Of a stretch of 64,000 nt of DNA, positions 12,659-24,520 are shown piece by piece (within the stretch, counting starts at the first letter, position 1; each line of letters opens with the position of its first letter). The translations under genes were made by a program, and so were the position numbers. A model generated the notes under the pieces. The model was not told the DNA's origin. It saw only the letters and a list, made by a program, of their open reading frames with translations, and ran no database searches. This DNA comes from Gammaproteobacteria bacterium. GTDB lineage: Bacteria > Pseudomonadota > Gammaproteobacteria > RBG-16-57-12. The stretch is taken from NCBI GenBank assembly GCA_022712945.1, contig JAFLJP010000160.1, forward strand, positions 1-64,000, in the 5' to 3' direction.

Positions 12659-13470
12659 CATTGGCATTGCGGGCAAAAGAAGCTCGATCTCTGTCCCTGG
12701 GTGATCTGCTTGATTGGCGTGTTGCAGTGAAAGCATGGTTGGTTGCTTCGCCCGTACACCCGCAGCTGTTGTTGAAAGTAACCCGGTTTCCCATCGCTTT
12801 GGGTGAAGTCTTTTAAGGTGGTTCCGCCTTGTTTTATCGCCTCGCTAAGCACTTTTTTGATAATTCCCACCAATTGCTGACACTCTGCTTTAGTGATGCT
12901 ACTGGCTTTTTGTCGCGGATCGATACCACAGAGAAACAGTGATTCGTTGGCATAAATATTACCGACACCCACTACCACCTTGTTATCCATTAAAAAGGGT
13001 TTAATGGCAATTTTTCGTTTGCGTGACGCTTGGTGCAAGTGGTTGGAATTGAAATCTTCACTGAGCGGCTCCGGGCCGAGGTTTTTCAGAAGGGGATGCT
13101 GTGGTGTGGGTTGTTCGCTCCATAATACTGCACCAAAGCGGCGTGGATCGTTCAGGCGCAGGCATTGGCCATTTTCCATCACCAAGTCAAAGTGATCATG
13201 TTTTTCTGCCGCTGTTTGAGTTGGCAAAATGCGTAGAGTACCCGACATGCCGAGATGGAGAATCAAGGTGCCGTGCGGGAAGCCGAGCAGGAGATATTTG
13301 GCTCTGCGTTCGATGCTGTGCAACGTCTGCCCAGGTAGTATTTGAGTTAATTCAGCAGGGATTGGCCAACGCAGGGTGGGGTGGCGAATAATCACCTGCT
13401 TCACTGTTTTCCCTTGCAGGTGTGGTGTGATTCCCCGGCGGACGGTTTCTACTTCGGGTAGTTCAGGCAT
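12655..13470 (-). CDS. mutM: Formamidopyrimidine-DNA glycosylase
   Basis: '[14 protein letters not shown]' N-terminus and C-terminal zinc finger '[25 protein letters not shown]'. Confidence 0.97.
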   Translation of the reverse strand: MPELPEVETVRRGITPHLQGKTVKQVIIRHPTLRWPIPAELTQILPGQTLHSIERRAKYLLLGFPHGTLILHLGMSGTLRILPTQTAAEKHDHFDLVMENGQCLRLNDPRRFGAVLWSEQPTPQHPLLKNLGPEPLSEDFNSNHLHQASRKRKIAIKPFLMDNKVVVGVGNIYANESLFLCGIDPRQKASSITKAECQQLVGIIKKVLSEAIKQGGTTLKDFTQSDGKPGYFQQQLRVYGRSNQPCFHCNTPIKQITQGQRSSFFCPQCQC

Positions 13471-13472
13471 CG

Positions 13473-14330
13473 CTATTCGCTTTCTATTTCAAGTGCTGGC
13501 AGTCGAGTGAGTCGACTTAGGCTACCCTCACTCAGGTGGTATTGAATGCCCAGTTCAGGGCGGGCAATAATCAGCTCCGGGTCGCTGCTGATCAGTTCAA
13601 ACGCAATGGTTCCTTGTTTTTCAAGGGTTACCTGTAGCGTGGCCTCGCTATCGGTTGGCTGATAGGGGGCGACCACCAATGCTTGTGTCTGCTGCCAGTT
13701 GTTGATGAGCTGCTGGGTCTGGTCTGCTGAGTAGTTCTCTGGTGGAGGGGTGAGATGCCAGATACCGTCACTCTTTTTCAGCACTAAATCATCGACCAGT
13801 GTCAGGGCGGTGATGTGAGCATCGTCGGGGAGTAGCTTTAGTGATACATAGTCATGAGCTTCGCCGCTGAGCTGGTGGGATAGTGTGTCGTAGATCATGT
13901 GAACCTGCTCACCAAATTGCAGGTAGCGCAGCTGGTTAAGTGGGTTGCGTTCACCAAAACAGGCGTGTTGCTGATTGTATTCGATGCAGAGGAATGGGTT
14001 CTCAAGGCCAATCTGCCCAGGCTCTATCTCATCAAGTGGGTATCTGATCAGGCTTTCGCTCCCCAGCAGTGCCAGTAGTTCCGAAATGAGGTGGGCCTTG
14101 GCGGGTAGTGCTGGCTGTTGTAACCACCACGGTTGATTTTTTTTGTGCAGCACAATGCCGGGGTAGCCCCGGCGGGTGACGGTTATTGTGTCGATCGATG
14201 CGCTATCCAGCGGACCTGCTACAGTTGTGGCTTTAGCCGGTGCAGGCTCTTCACCGGGCCAGAAGGTGATGGTGAGCAGTAGCGCTAACACTGCCAGTAA
14301 TGAAATATTGAGCCGGTTTTTTGATGACAT
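13473..14330 (-). CDS. DUF4340-like domain protein
   Basis: 285 aa, N-terminal TM anchor, '[25 protein letters not shown]' pattern; overlaps the GldG-like gene. Confidence 0.65.
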   Translation of the reverse strand: MSSKNRLNISLLAVLALLLTITFWPGEEPAPAKATTVAGPLDSASIDTITVTRRGYPGIVLHKKNQPWWLQQPALPAKAHLISELLALLGSESLIRYPLDEIEPGQIGLENPFLCIEYNQQHACFGERNPLNQLRYLQFGEQVHMIYDTLSHQLSGEAHDYVSLKLLPDDAHITALTLVDDLVLKKSDGIWHLTPPPENYSADQTQQLINNWQQTQALVVAPYQPTDSEATLQVTLEKQGTIAFELISSDPELIIARPELGIQYHLSEGSLSRLTRLPALEIESE

Positions 14331-15673
14331 CAGCGTCTCCTGCGGGTGAGCCAGATCCCGATGCCGCTCAGTAGTAGTCCACCAGGGATGGCAAGCAGGA
14401 AGCTAAAGCCGATAAAGCCCTGTTCGATAGTGCTGAGTTCCAGGTGGCGGTCATCACTGATTTTGGTTGGGATGGAGATGAAGCGGTCATCATGGCTGAG
14501 CCAGTTGATGATGTTGACCCCAAGGTTCAGGTTGCCGCCATTGCCGATATAGCTGTTGGAGATGAAGTCAGCATCGTGAATAATTACCGCGCGCTGTTGG
14601 TGCTCTGCTATCTCTCGGGTTAGTGCCAGCCCCAGTATGATGGGGCCGGGGTGGTCTCGGCCACTATTAAAATCGACACGATCAACAATTTCATCTTGCT
14701 CAAGCCAGCTGCGCTCCAGAGTGGTAAGGATGACATCCACCTGCCAGGGAGACTCTTCATTGATCAACAGTCCACCTGCTTGCGGAAAGAGGGTCAACGC
14801 TTCCATTTGTGCGGTTATCGGGTGTTGAGTGTATTCGCTAACCAGAGCAAAGCGTGGGTCGGTAATGCCCAGTAGTTGTCCTGTGGGGTCAACCAGGGTG
14901 CCTTGCTGTATCTCGATGCCCAGCTGCTCTGCCAGTGGTTGCAGGTTGGTCTGCTGTTCGGGTTCCAGCAGCCAGAGCAGGTTTCCTCCCTGTTCGACAT
15001 AGCGCTGAATCATGGTTATCTCACCGGGTAGTAGCGGGGTTTGCGGGTCGGCAATCACCAATACAGCGGTGTTGGTGGGAATTTCGGGTTGGGTGCTGAG
15101 GTTGATGCGGTGCAGCTGGAAGCCTTTCTGTTGCAGCTGCTTCCCCCACTCACCGATGTGGAAGTTGGCTTCACCCAATGGATCTCGCTCACCGTGGCCC
15201 GCAAGAAAAACGATCCAACGCTCATCAATGCGTGCCAGCCGTTGCAGTGCATTGGTGATGCTCTCTTCGGATAGTAGTTTGATGTTTTCGCTCTTTTCAC
15301 CGTAGTGAATGACCAACTCTCCCTCCAGGGTGATCCCTTGCTCTCTGACGGTTTGCGGGTCGGTGTCGGGGTTGATAAAGCTTAGTTCGATATCCGCTCT
15401 GTTTCGCTGGTAGCGGGAGAGTAGCTTACTAATCGCCTCCCGGCTGAAGCTGCCCTCTCGAACAAAGGCGACGACCCTCACCGGTTTGTCGAGGGTGGCG
15501 AGTAGCGCTATGGAGGTATCAGAAAGGGTATTGCGGCTGTTGCTTGTCCAGTCTGACTCCAGGGTATAACGGGTGCTCAACCAGGCTAGCAGGCCAATGA
15601 TCGCCAGAAATAGCACCAGAAATATCAGGTTTTGCAGGCGTTGCTGATTTTTTGTGGGGTGTGTGTTAGCCAT
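14330..15673 (-). CDS. GldG-family ABC-type auxiliary protein
   Basis: 447 aa; 'LSTRYTLESDWTSNSRNTLSDTSIALLATLDKPVRVVAFV' and C-terminal TM; operonic with permease and ATPase. Confidence 0.8.
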   Translation of the reverse strand: MANTHPTKNQQRLQNLIFLVLFLAIIGLLAWLSTRYTLESDWTSNSRNTLSDTSIALLATLDKPVRVVAFVREGSFSREAISKLLSRYQRNRADIELSFINPDTDPQTVREQGITLEGELVIHYGEKSENIKLLSEESITNALQRLARIDERWIVFLAGHGERDPLGEANFHIGEWGKQLQQKGFQLHRINLSTQPEIPTNTAVLVIADPQTPLLPGEITMIQRYVEQGGNLLWLLEPEQQTNLQPLAEQLGIEIQQGTLVDPTGQLLGITDPRFALVSEYTQHPITAQMEALTLFPQAGGLLINEESPWQVDVILTTLERSWLEQDEIVDRVDFNSGRDHPGPIILGLALTREIAEHQQRAVIIHDADFISNSYIGNGGNLNLGVNIINWLSHDDRFISIPTKISDDRHLELSTIEQGFIGFSFLLAIPGGLLLSGIGIWLTRRRR

Positions 15674-15691
15674 AACGTGTTCAGAGCTTCC

Positions 15692-16441
15692 TTAGGGTTG
15701 TAAACGATCGGCATCCAGGCGACGGATCGCCAGTACCAGAAAGCAGAAAATAAACAGCAGAAAATAGGCGATGTCGGCACTGTTAAATACTCCCCTTAGC
15801 AGTGGCTGAAGGTGCTGCAGCATCGAGAGATAGGCCAGCACCCCGTCGGGGGCGCTGTTGCTTGCCCAGTTAAGAATCCACAGCAGCAGCAGTGCCCCAA
15901 AAGTGGTGATGGCGGCGACGGTGGGGTGGCTGGTGAGGCTGGAGATATAGAGACCGATGGCTGAAAAGCTTGCCAGCATCAGCGTAAGGCCGAGCAGTCC
16001 GGCGGCCAGCATGCCGATGTCTAGGTTGCCGCCCAGCAGCAGGGAGAGTGGCATCAGGGCAATCAACAACACCATGATCAACAGAAAGCTGAGAATGCCG
16101 AGGTATTTTCCAAGAACGATTTCACTCATGGAGATTGGTGCGGAGAAGAGCAGTGGCAGAGTCTGGTTGCGGCGCTCCTCACTGATGAGTCGCATGGTGA
16201 GCAGGGGAACGACCAATAACAGTACAATGGCTGCATTGCCGAGTAGGGGGGCTACCACCACTTCGGTGATACCCGGTGCGTTGTCGAGCATGGCAATTTG
16301 CGCCTGCCACTGGAGAAAAGTATCGACTTGGGAGAGAAACATAAAACCAAGAATCAGCTGCACCACCGCCAAAATGGCCCAGGCAAGAGGGGAGAGGAAC
16401 ATGCTGCGTAGCTCACGGCCCGCCAGGGTCAGTATCATCAT
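15692..16441 (-). CDS. ABC transporter permease (ABC-2 / GldF-like)
   Basis: 249 aa polytopic protein; 'LAGRELRSMFLSPLAWAI', 'LLTMRLISEERRNQTLPLLFSAPIS'. Confidence 0.85.
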   Translation of the reverse strand: MMILTLAGRELRSMFLSPLAWAILAVVQLILGFMFLSQVDTFLQWQAQIAMLDNAPGITEVVVAPLLGNAAIVLLLVVPLLTMRLISEERRNQTLPLLFSAPISMSEIVLGKYLGILSFLLIMVLLIALMPLSLLLGGNLDIGMLAAGLLGLTLMLASFSAIGLYISSLTSHPTVAAITTFGALLLLWILNWASNSAPDGVLAYLSMLQHLQPLLRGVFNSADIAYFLLFIFCFLVLAIRRLDADRLQP

Positions 16442-17397
16442 GGTTGAACGGCCTCATCATGGTGGGGCTCACGGCAGGTGAGGTCGACAAATACCTCTTC
16501 CAGACTCATACGCTCGGGGGTCAGTTCAAATAAGCCCCATCCCTCACTGACGGATGCGTTAACCAATGCCTCGGTGGGGTCTTGCTCTGCCAGAAAGTGG
16601 ATGCGCCGGGTCTGTTTATCTACGGACTCTACATCTTGAACGCCAGCGAGTGAAAGTATGGTTGAGGTTGGCGGCGGACGTTTAAAGCGGAGCAGCAAGG
16701 CGGTGGTCTGCATGCGTTCGCTCATGTTCTCTATGGTGTCGTTGAAGACCAGTTCACCCTGGTTGATGATCTGGACGCGGTCGCAAGTGGCTTGTACCTC
16801 TGGTAAAATATGGGTAGAGAGGATGACGCTATGGCTCTGGCCCAACTCCCGAATCAGTTGACGAATTTCACGGATTTGAATCGGGTCGAGGCCCACAGTC
16901 GGTTCATCCAGCAGCACCAGTGCAGGGTTATGGATAATCGCCTGGGCGATACCGACACGTTGTTGGTAGCCTTTGGATAGATTGCCAATCAAGCGTCTGC
17001 CCATCTGTTCAAGACCACAGCGCTGTTTGCAGTTATCCACTGCGGTGTTGATGGTAGATTTGGCAATACGATTAAGGCGAGCGGCATAGTTGAGGTATTC
17101 ATCGACGGTGAGCTCTTTGTAGAGGGGGGGCTGCTCCGGTAAAAAGCCCAATGCCGCCTTGGCCTGTTTGGGGTCATCTAGTATGTCGAAGCCATCAATG
17201 ATCGCACTGCCTGAGGTGGGGGCGAGGTTGCCGGTGATCATCTTCATGGTGGTGGATTTCCCCGCCCCATTGGGGCCAAGGAAACCAAGCACTTCACCCC
17301 GCTTAAGGGAGAAACTGATCCCGTTGACAGCTTTAATAGTACCGTAATGCCGAGCGAGTGACTCGACCTGTAACAGCGGTATTGTGTGTTGATCCAT
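16438..17397 (-). CDS. ABC transporter ATP-binding protein (GldA-like)
   Basis: Walker A 'GFLGPNGAGKSTTMK', signature 'LSKGYQQRVGIAQAI', Walker B 'LVLLDEPTVGLDP'. Confidence 0.95.
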   Translation of the reverse strand: MDQHTIPLLQVESLARHYGTIKAVNGISFSLKRGEVLGFLGPNGAGKSTTMKMITGNLAPTSGSAIIDGFDILDDPKQAKAALGFLPEQPPLYKELTVDEYLNYAARLNRIAKSTINTAVDNCKQRCGLEQMGRRLIGNLSKGYQQRVGIAQAIIHNPALVLLDEPTVGLDPIQIREIRQLIRELGQSHSVILSTHILPEVQATCDRVQIINQGELVFNDTIENMSERMQTTALLLRFKRPPPTSTILSLAGVQDVESVDKQTRRIHFLAEQDPTEALVNASVSEGWGLFELTPERMSLEEVFVDLTCREPHHDEAVQP

Positions 17398-17563
17398 CTG
17401 TTTGAATTTACTGACTTAGCCAAAATTGAGTTCTATGATAGATTGGAATGTTAAAAGTTCATACCTGTTTATGGCGCTATAAATGAAGCGGGCTTTCGCA
17501 TGTCTTTGATGTTCAGCGGGCTTGCCGGTTAATACTGTTTGGGTATGAACCCAACACGAAGAG

Positions 17564-17917
17564 GTGAAGAGAGTGTTTAGAAGCTTTTATATTCTATTGA
17601 TTATGTTCGTTGCATTGCCGGCGGTGGCGAAAGAGTTTGTTGTGAGCCAAAAGAATACGATGTTCCTATTTCAGGGGAGTCCGGTGGAGCAGATACAGGT
17701 TGAGGCTGGTGATAGGATCAAGTTCATTAATGACGATCCCTTCTATCACAATATTTTTTCGAGCTCTGAATTGAATCGTTTTGATTTGGGGGTGTTTCAC
17801 CAGGGAGAGGTTCGTTCAATAACATTTGAGCGGCACGGTGAAGTTGATCTCGAATGTTCAATTCATCCTGATATGCTTTTAAAAGTTGATGTACAACAAG
17901 GTGCTAATCATGAGTAA
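17564..17917 (+). CDS. Exported cupredoxin (plastocyanin/azurin-like)
   Basis: GTG start, signal peptide '...LLIMFVALPAVAKE', candidate type-1 Cu ligands in 'FYHNIFSS' and 'LECSIHPDM'. Confidence 0.8.
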   Translation: MKRVFRSFYILLIMFVALPAVAKEFVVSQKNTMFLFQGSPVEQIQVEAGDRIKFINDDPFYHNIFSSSELNRFDLGVFHQGEVRSITFERHGEVDLECSIHPDMLLKVDVQQGANHE

Positions 17918-18254
17918 TAAACCTCAAATTAAAACAGATGCGCTGTATCAATTGTTACGAACCGGTGATATTGAAATATTTAATCAACGCAGAGCAGCCG
18001 GTGAGGTTTGTGATCTGACCGGGTGTGATTTTCGGGGGCTGGATCTTCGTGGCATGGATGCGGAAGGTCTTGACTTGAGTGATGGCTATTTCAGGCAAAC
18101 CGATCTCCGTGCAGTGGATCTTCGGGCGGCGCAGATGGAGGGTGCCAGCATTCACGGTGCGATGATCTCCGGTGCTTATTTCCCCCGTGAATTGAGTGGT
18201 GATGAAATCTATCTTTCGCTCGCCCATGGCACGCGAATGCGTTACGGCTGTTAG
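17910..18254 (+). CDS. Pentapeptide repeat protein
   Basis: 'CDFRGLDLRGMDAEGLDLSDGYFRQTDLRAVDLRAAQMEGASIHGAMISGAYF'; start overlaps the cupredoxin stop. Confidence 0.85.
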   Translation: MSNKPQIKTDALYQLLRTGDIEIFNQRRAAGEVCDLTGCDFRGLDLRGMDAEGLDLSDGYFRQTDLRAVDLRAAQMEGASIHGAMISGAYFPRELSGDEIYLSLAHGTRMRYGC

Positions 18255-18366
18255 CGGCTCTTGACAATGTAAGTCGATTCTGTAAGATACGCGGTTCTTG
18301 TTGTGTGGTGCCCGGTAAATTGGTCGGGTGGCGGCGTGACCAAAAGAATATTATGAGGACATCGAA

Positions 18367-18567
18367 ATGAAGGCTGAAATTCATCCAGCGTACGAAGAGA
18401 TCACAGTAAGCTGTAGCTGTGGTAATCGTTTTAAAACCCGTTCAACCATGTCAAAAGATCTGTCGTTGGAGGTCTGTTCAGCTTGCCACCCATTCTACAC
18501 GGGCAAGCAGCGTCTGGTTGATACCGCGGGTCGCGTTGATAAATTCCGTCAAAAGTACGGCATGTAA
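18367..18567 (+). CDS. rpmE: 50S ribosomal protein L31
   Basis: '[60 protein letters not shown]'. Confidence 0.97.
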   Translation: MKAEIHPAYEEITVSCSCGNRFKTRSTMSKDLSLEVCSACHPFYTGKQRLVDTAGRVDKFRQKYGM

Positions 18568-18595
18568 TCAGCCTCTATTTCGACTGTTTTACGGA

Positions 18596-18620
18596 AAGGC
18601 GCCCATGTGGCGCCTTTTTT
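18596..18620 (+). terminator. Intrinsic terminator of rpmE
   Basis: 'aaaggcgcccatgtggcgcctttttt'. Confidence 0.8.
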
Positions 18621-18642
18621 CTTTCAGTCAGAAAGAGTTATG

Positions 18643-18773
18643 GTAACTATTCCGCGTATTCATCTTTCTTCGTTATTTTCGTACTCAATCAGTTACATAT
18701 GCCCTATATGCTCCCTCTTTCCGTGCGAAAATGCCTCGATTTTAGATAAAATCTAAACACGCTGAATAGCTAC
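18643..18773. repeat. Imperfect palindromic intergenic element D (~131 bp)
   Basis: Outer arms gtaactattccgcg (18643) / cgctgaatagctac (18760); inner arms tattttcg / cgaaaat around a loop. Confidence 0.55.
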
Positions 18774-18846
18774 AAGTTATGAAACGTTTAAATATGACGC
18801 TAATACGCATACTTATTGGATGCTGAAAACAACTGGATCGATTGCC

Positions 18847-20097
18847 ATGACTAAAGACTTGAAACAAGCTGCACTTGATTATCACGCATTACCCACGCCG
18901 GGAAAGATCGGTATTGCGATCACCAAGCCCTGCAACAGCCAGGCAGACCTCTCTCTGGCTTATACGCCAGGCGTTGCTGAACCGGTGAGGGCGATTGCCG
19001 AAGATGAAGAAAATGCCTTCAAATACACCGCTAAAGGGAATTTAGTTGCCGTGATTACCGATGGTACTGCGGTTTTAGGGCTAGGTAATGTGGGTGCGCT
19101 GGCCGGAAAGCCGGTTATGGAAGGTAAGGCGGTTCTGTTTAAACGCTTTGCGGATATCGACGTGTTTGATATTGAGGTTGATAGTGATACTTCTGAGCAA
19201 TTTATTGAGACAGTTGAGCGAATCGCCACAACGTTTGGCGGTATTAATCTTGAAGATATTGCGGCGCCGCACTGTTTTGAGATCGAAAAACGTCTGGCTG
19301 AAAAACTGGATATCCCGGTTTTTCATGACGATCAGCACGGCACGGCAATTATCATTGCTGCCGGCTTGATGAATGCACTGGAGCTACAGAGCAAGACGAT
19401 TGAAGCAGCCAAAATTGTCTGTTTAGGTGCAGGTGCAGCGGGCATTGCCTCCATGACTCTGCTGGTCTCTCTGGGTGCCAAGCTGGAAAATTTGCGTCTG
19501 GTTGATCGAAAGGGGGTGATTCGCAGTGCACGTGATGGTTTGAATGAGTACAAGCAAGCCTTCGCAATTGAAACTGATGACGTCACGCTTGAGGATGCCA
19601 TGACCAATGCGGATGTCTTTATCGGTGTCTCCGGGGCAAATTTGGTGAATGAGGCGATGCTAGCAAGTATGGCAGACAAGCCGATCGTCTTTGCACTATC
19701 AAACCCCGATCCAGAAATTAGCCCGAAGCTTGCCCGCTCTGTGCGCAGTGATTTGATTATGGCTACCGGGCGCAGTGATTATCCAAATCAGGTGAATAAT
19801 GTTTTGGGTTTCCCTTTCATCTTTCGCGGTGCTCTGGATGTGCGAGCTAAAGCGATCAATGAAGAGATGAAAGTAGCAGCAGTAAATGCACTGTGTGCCT
19901 TGGCTCACGAACCAGTACCGCAAGAGGTGCTAGATGCTTATCAGGCTGAATCGATGAGTTTTGGGTTGGATTATATTATTCCCAAGCCGTTGGACTCCCG
20001 CTTGATGGATTACGTCGCCAGTGCTGTTGCAAAAGCGGCGGTGGAGAGTGGTGTCGCCAGGGCGCCTTACCCGGCGCATTACCCTCAGAACGTGTGA
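18847..20097 (+). CDS. Malic enzyme (short, no PTA domain)
   Basis: '[20 protein letters not shown]', '[44 protein letters not shown]'; ~416 aa. ORF track start 18820. Confidence 0.93.
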   Translation: MTKDLKQAALDYHALPTPGKIGIAITKPCNSQADLSLAYTPGVAEPVRAIAEDEENAFKYTAKGNLVAVITDGTAVLGLGNVGALAGKPVMEGKAVLFKRFADIDVFDIEVDSDTSEQFIETVERIATTFGGINLEDIAAPHCFEIEKRLAEKLDIPVFHDDQHGTAIIIAAGLMNALELQSKTIEAAKIVCLGAGAAGIASMTLLVSLGAKLENLRLVDRKGVIRSARDGLNEYKQAFAIETDDVTLEDAMTNADVFIGVSGANLVNEAMLASMADKPIVFALSNPDPEISPKLARSVRSDLIMATGRSDYPNQVNNVLGFPFIFRGALDVRAKAINEEMKVAAVNALCALAHEPVPQEVLDAYQAESMSFGLDYIIPKPLDSRLMDYVASAVAKAAVESGVARAPYPAHYPQNV

Positions 20098-22515
20098 TTA
20101 AAATAGCTCCTCTGGCTCATCGACCACAGGAGATAAATCACCACTGTTATCACCTGCTTCGATAATAGCGCCTGCCCTGCTTGCCGGGGTGGGCGCGCGC
20201 TCTTTGGGCGCGTGTTCTGCGCGAAACGTTTCAAATATTGCTTGATCATCATTACTGCTGGCCAGCTTGCCACTGATGGGGTCAATGCGTACTGTCAGCA
20301 TGCCCGGTGGTTGAGGAAGGTCCATATTGGGGATGCCGCGAAGGGCCTCCTCCATGTAATCAATCCACATTGGCAGTGCTGTGCGCCCGCCGGTTTCACG
20401 GTTGCCGAGCGCCCGGGGTTGATCAAAGCCGACCCAGGCAGTAGCCACTTGTGCTGGGCTGAAGCCAGAGAACCAGGCATCAAATTGGTCATTGGTGGTT
20501 CCGGTCTTTCCGTGGAGATCATTTCGCCCCAGCCGCCGTGCTTTTCTTGCGGTGCCGCGATTAACAACATCCTTTAAAATAGAACTGATTTGATAGATGG
20601 TCTGGGATGATATGGCTTGAGAAGCAAAGGGGGTCTCGGCCGTTTTTTGTTCATCGGACAGGCAGTCGGTGCAGGCCAGTTTGGGTGATGCCTGATATAG
20701 CACGTTGTCACGACTATCCAGAATTTGTGAAATAAAGTAAGGGTCTACCTTGAAGCCACCATTGGCGAATACCGCATAACCAGTTGCAATATCAAGTGGC
20801 GAAAAGGAGGCGCTACCCAGTGCCAGAGATAGATCATTGGGCAGGTGACTGGTCTCGATGTTGAACTTTTTGCTGTAGTTGATGGCGTAGCGAATGCCAA
20901 TATCCTGAAGGATGCGAATGGAGACGAGATTTCGGGAGTGAATAAGCGCTTCGCGCATTCGAGTGGGGCCAAAAAATTTACCGCTGTAGTTTTCTGGACG
21001 CCAAGTGGTCTCCAGCGCATTATCTTCAAATACAACGGGCGCATCATTGATTAGAGTGGCCGGTGTATAGCCTTTGTCGAGTGCGGCAGTGTAGAAAAAG
21101 GGTTTAAAGTTTGAGCCGGGTTGGCGTGCACCTTGAGTGGCACGGTTGAATTTACTACGGTAGAAATTATAACCACCCACGAGGGCCTGAATGGCACCGC
21201 TATTGGGGTTTAGTGCAACAAAAGCACCCTCTATTTTAGGGGTTTGGGCTAAAGACCACTCACCATTTTTTAGCTGTTGTATCTCTATTACATCACCCGT
21301 TTTGAGTATATCCGCAGGGTTTTGAGGCCTAGGGCCTCTTTTTCCACTGTTTTCATTAATCAATCGGGCCCATTTCAAATTTTCCCAGACAATTATTATT
21401 TCGCCATGCAGAGGGTGTTGAAGTGTGACATCTGTATCGTTAACCCCCGTGACGAGCGCGATGGTGAGAGGGTCATCTGTTTTATAGTTTGAAAGGGTTT
21501 GTTTTAAAGTGGCAGCATCAAGTTCGCTATCGATCTCTATGTGGCCCCTCGGGCCGTAATAGCCCTGGCGGCGTTCGTAGTTGAACAGAGCATTTTGCAG
21601 TGCATGATTGGCGGCAACCTGACGGCTGCTGTTAATGGTTGTGTATACCTGTAGACCTTGGGTGTAACTGTCGCTACCGTACTGCTTGTATAGTTCGGAT
21701 CTGACCATTTCAGCGATATACGGGGCTGAAACTTTGACCTGATTGTGATGCAGAATGGCGCTATCAACTGTCGCGGTAGCCTGTTTGAACTCTTCTTTGT
21801 TGATGAAGTTTAGCTGATGCATGCGACGCAGTACGTAGTTTCGGCGCAAGGTGGCTCGATCTAAATTGGCGATTGGGTTGTAGGCTGAAGGTGCTTTAGG
21901 TAGCCCTGCAAGCATGGCCATTTGAGGTAGCGTCAATTCATCTATTGGTTTTCCGTAATAGACCTGTGAGGCGGCACCAAATCCATAGGCACGATTGCCG
22001 AGGAAAATTTTATTAATATAGAGTTCAAGAATCTCCTCTTTGCTCAGTGATTTTTCGATTTTCAGGGAGAGCAGTATCTCATTGAGCTTTCTTAGATAGG
22101 TCTTCTCCCGGGTCAGAAAGTAGTTGCGAATAACCTGCATGGTGATGGTGCTACCACCCTGACTTTTCTCTCCCGTGAGCAGCAGAGAGTAGAGGGCGCG
22201 CATAATACCTTGGTAGTCGACGCCAGGATGTTTAAAGAAACGGTCATCTTCGGCCGCCAATATAGCATTAATCATGTTCTCAGGGGTGTTGGCAAACTGG
22301 AGTGGTATGCGTTTTTTCTCGCCATATTCAGCAATAAGCTGGCGATCATGAGTGTAAATTCGCATGGGGACTTGAAGTTGTACCTCCTTGATTGTATCGA
22401 TGCTGGGCAGTTTGGGTATGACAATAAAGTAGATATAAGCACTGGCGCTACAGACAATAACGAGCGTGAGTAAAAAGAGGAGTTTAAGAATCTGAATAGT
22501 GAATGTTTTAGGCAT
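20098..22515 (-). CDS. mrcA: Penicillin-binding protein 1A
   Basis: Transglycosylase motif 'ILAAEDDRFFKHPGVDYQGIMRA' and transpeptidase motif 'KTGTTNDQFDAWFSGFSP'; divergent from pilM. Confidence 0.95.
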   Translation of the reverse strand: MPKTFTIQILKLLFLLTLVIVCSASAYIYFIVIPKLPSIDTIKEVQLQVPMRIYTHDRQLIAEYGEKKRIPLQFANTPENMINAILAAEDDRFFKHPGVDYQGIMRALYSLLLTGEKSQGGSTITMQVIRNYFLTREKTYLRKLNEILLSLKIEKSLSKEEILELYINKIFLGNRAYGFGAASQVYYGKPIDELTLPQMAMLAGLPKAPSAYNPIANLDRATLRRNYVLRRMHQLNFINKEEFKQATATVDSAILHHNQVKVSAPYIAEMVRSELYKQYGSDSYTQGLQVYTTINSSRQVAANHALQNALFNYERRQGYYGPRGHIEIDSELDAATLKQTLSNYKTDDPLTIALVTGVNDTDVTLQHPLHGEIIIVWENLKWARLINENSGKRGPRPQNPADILKTGDVIEIQQLKNGEWSLAQTPKIEGAFVALNPNSGAIQALVGGYNFYRSKFNRATQGARQPGSNFKPFFYTAALDKGYTPATLINDAPVVFEDNALETTWRPENYSGKFFGPTRMREALIHSRNLVSIRILQDIGIRYAINYSKKFNIETSHLPNDLSLALGSASFSPLDIATGYAVFANGGFKVDPYFISQILDSRDNVLYQASPKLACTDCLSDEQKTAETPFASQAISSQTIYQISSILKDVVNRGTARKARRLGRNDLHGKTGTTNDQFDAWFSGFSPAQVATAWVGFDQPRALGNRETGGRTALPMWIDYMEEALRGIPNMDLPQPPGMLTVRIDPISGKLASSNDDQAIFETFRAEHAPKERAPTPASRAGAIIEAGDNSGDLSPVVDEPEELF

Positions 22516-22836
22516 AGATTGTCTTGACTCAAGAGTAGGCGCTGTTCAGGTGGAATATCATGGCATCACTATGTTAAAGAATTTTGCGCGAAACAATGAT
22601 GAATGATAATGGCTGAAATCTGCCCTGATTTTTCCAAAAAATCGACCAACAGCCTTGCTATTACTCTCATTTTGGAAAAAGTAGAATAAATTTCCGTTCA
22701 TTCTCTTCTCGCCACGGTTTTACGCAAAGGTCTCTTAATGTTTTGCTTTTGATTATTTTGCAAATTACTTGATTAGGTTATATTTTTAAATAAATAAATG
22801 CTAGTCTGGTCGATATATAGATTGGCACTAGAGTAG

Positions 22837-23942
<1,106 letters not shown>

Positions 23943-23943
<1 letters not shown>

Positions 23944-24515
23944 TGGCACGTATAAATCTTCTGCCGTGGCGTGAAAATCAGCGTAAAGAGAGACAGAAAG
24001 ACTTTATCCAATTGATGGTGTTGGCGGCCATATTGATGGCTGTTATTGTCGGAGCGATACTGGTTCAGGTTAAAACATCGGTTGGCTCTCAGGAGTCGAG
24101 AAATAGCTATCTCGAAAGCGAGATAGCGGTTCTTCAAGGTATGATTTCACAGATCAAAGTGCTGGAAGATGAAAAAGAGGGGCTAGTTCAACGTATGGAT
24201 GTGATTCAGGAGCTGCAGCGTAGTCGTCCGGGGATTGTTCGTATGTTCGATGAGTTGGTTTTTTCTATCCCAGAAGGGGTCTATTTTTCTTCGTTGTCGC
24301 GTACAGGGAACATAGTCTTAATTGAAGGGCGAGCTCAATCTAATGCGCGTGTATCAAGCTTTATGAGAAATCTTGATGCGTCAAAGTGGTTTGATGACCC
24401 TCGTTTGATTGTTATTGACTCAGCAGGCCAGAAGGCTCAAGGCCGCAATACAGGCGGACATCGTTTTTCACTGACAGTGAATCAGGTAGATGTTACTGGA
24501 TCTGAAGAGGAGTAG
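23943..24515 (+). CDS. pilN: Type IV pilus assembly protein PilN
   Basis: 'MARINLLPWRENQRKERQKDF'. Confidence 0.95.
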
Positions 24516-24520
24516 GGGTA

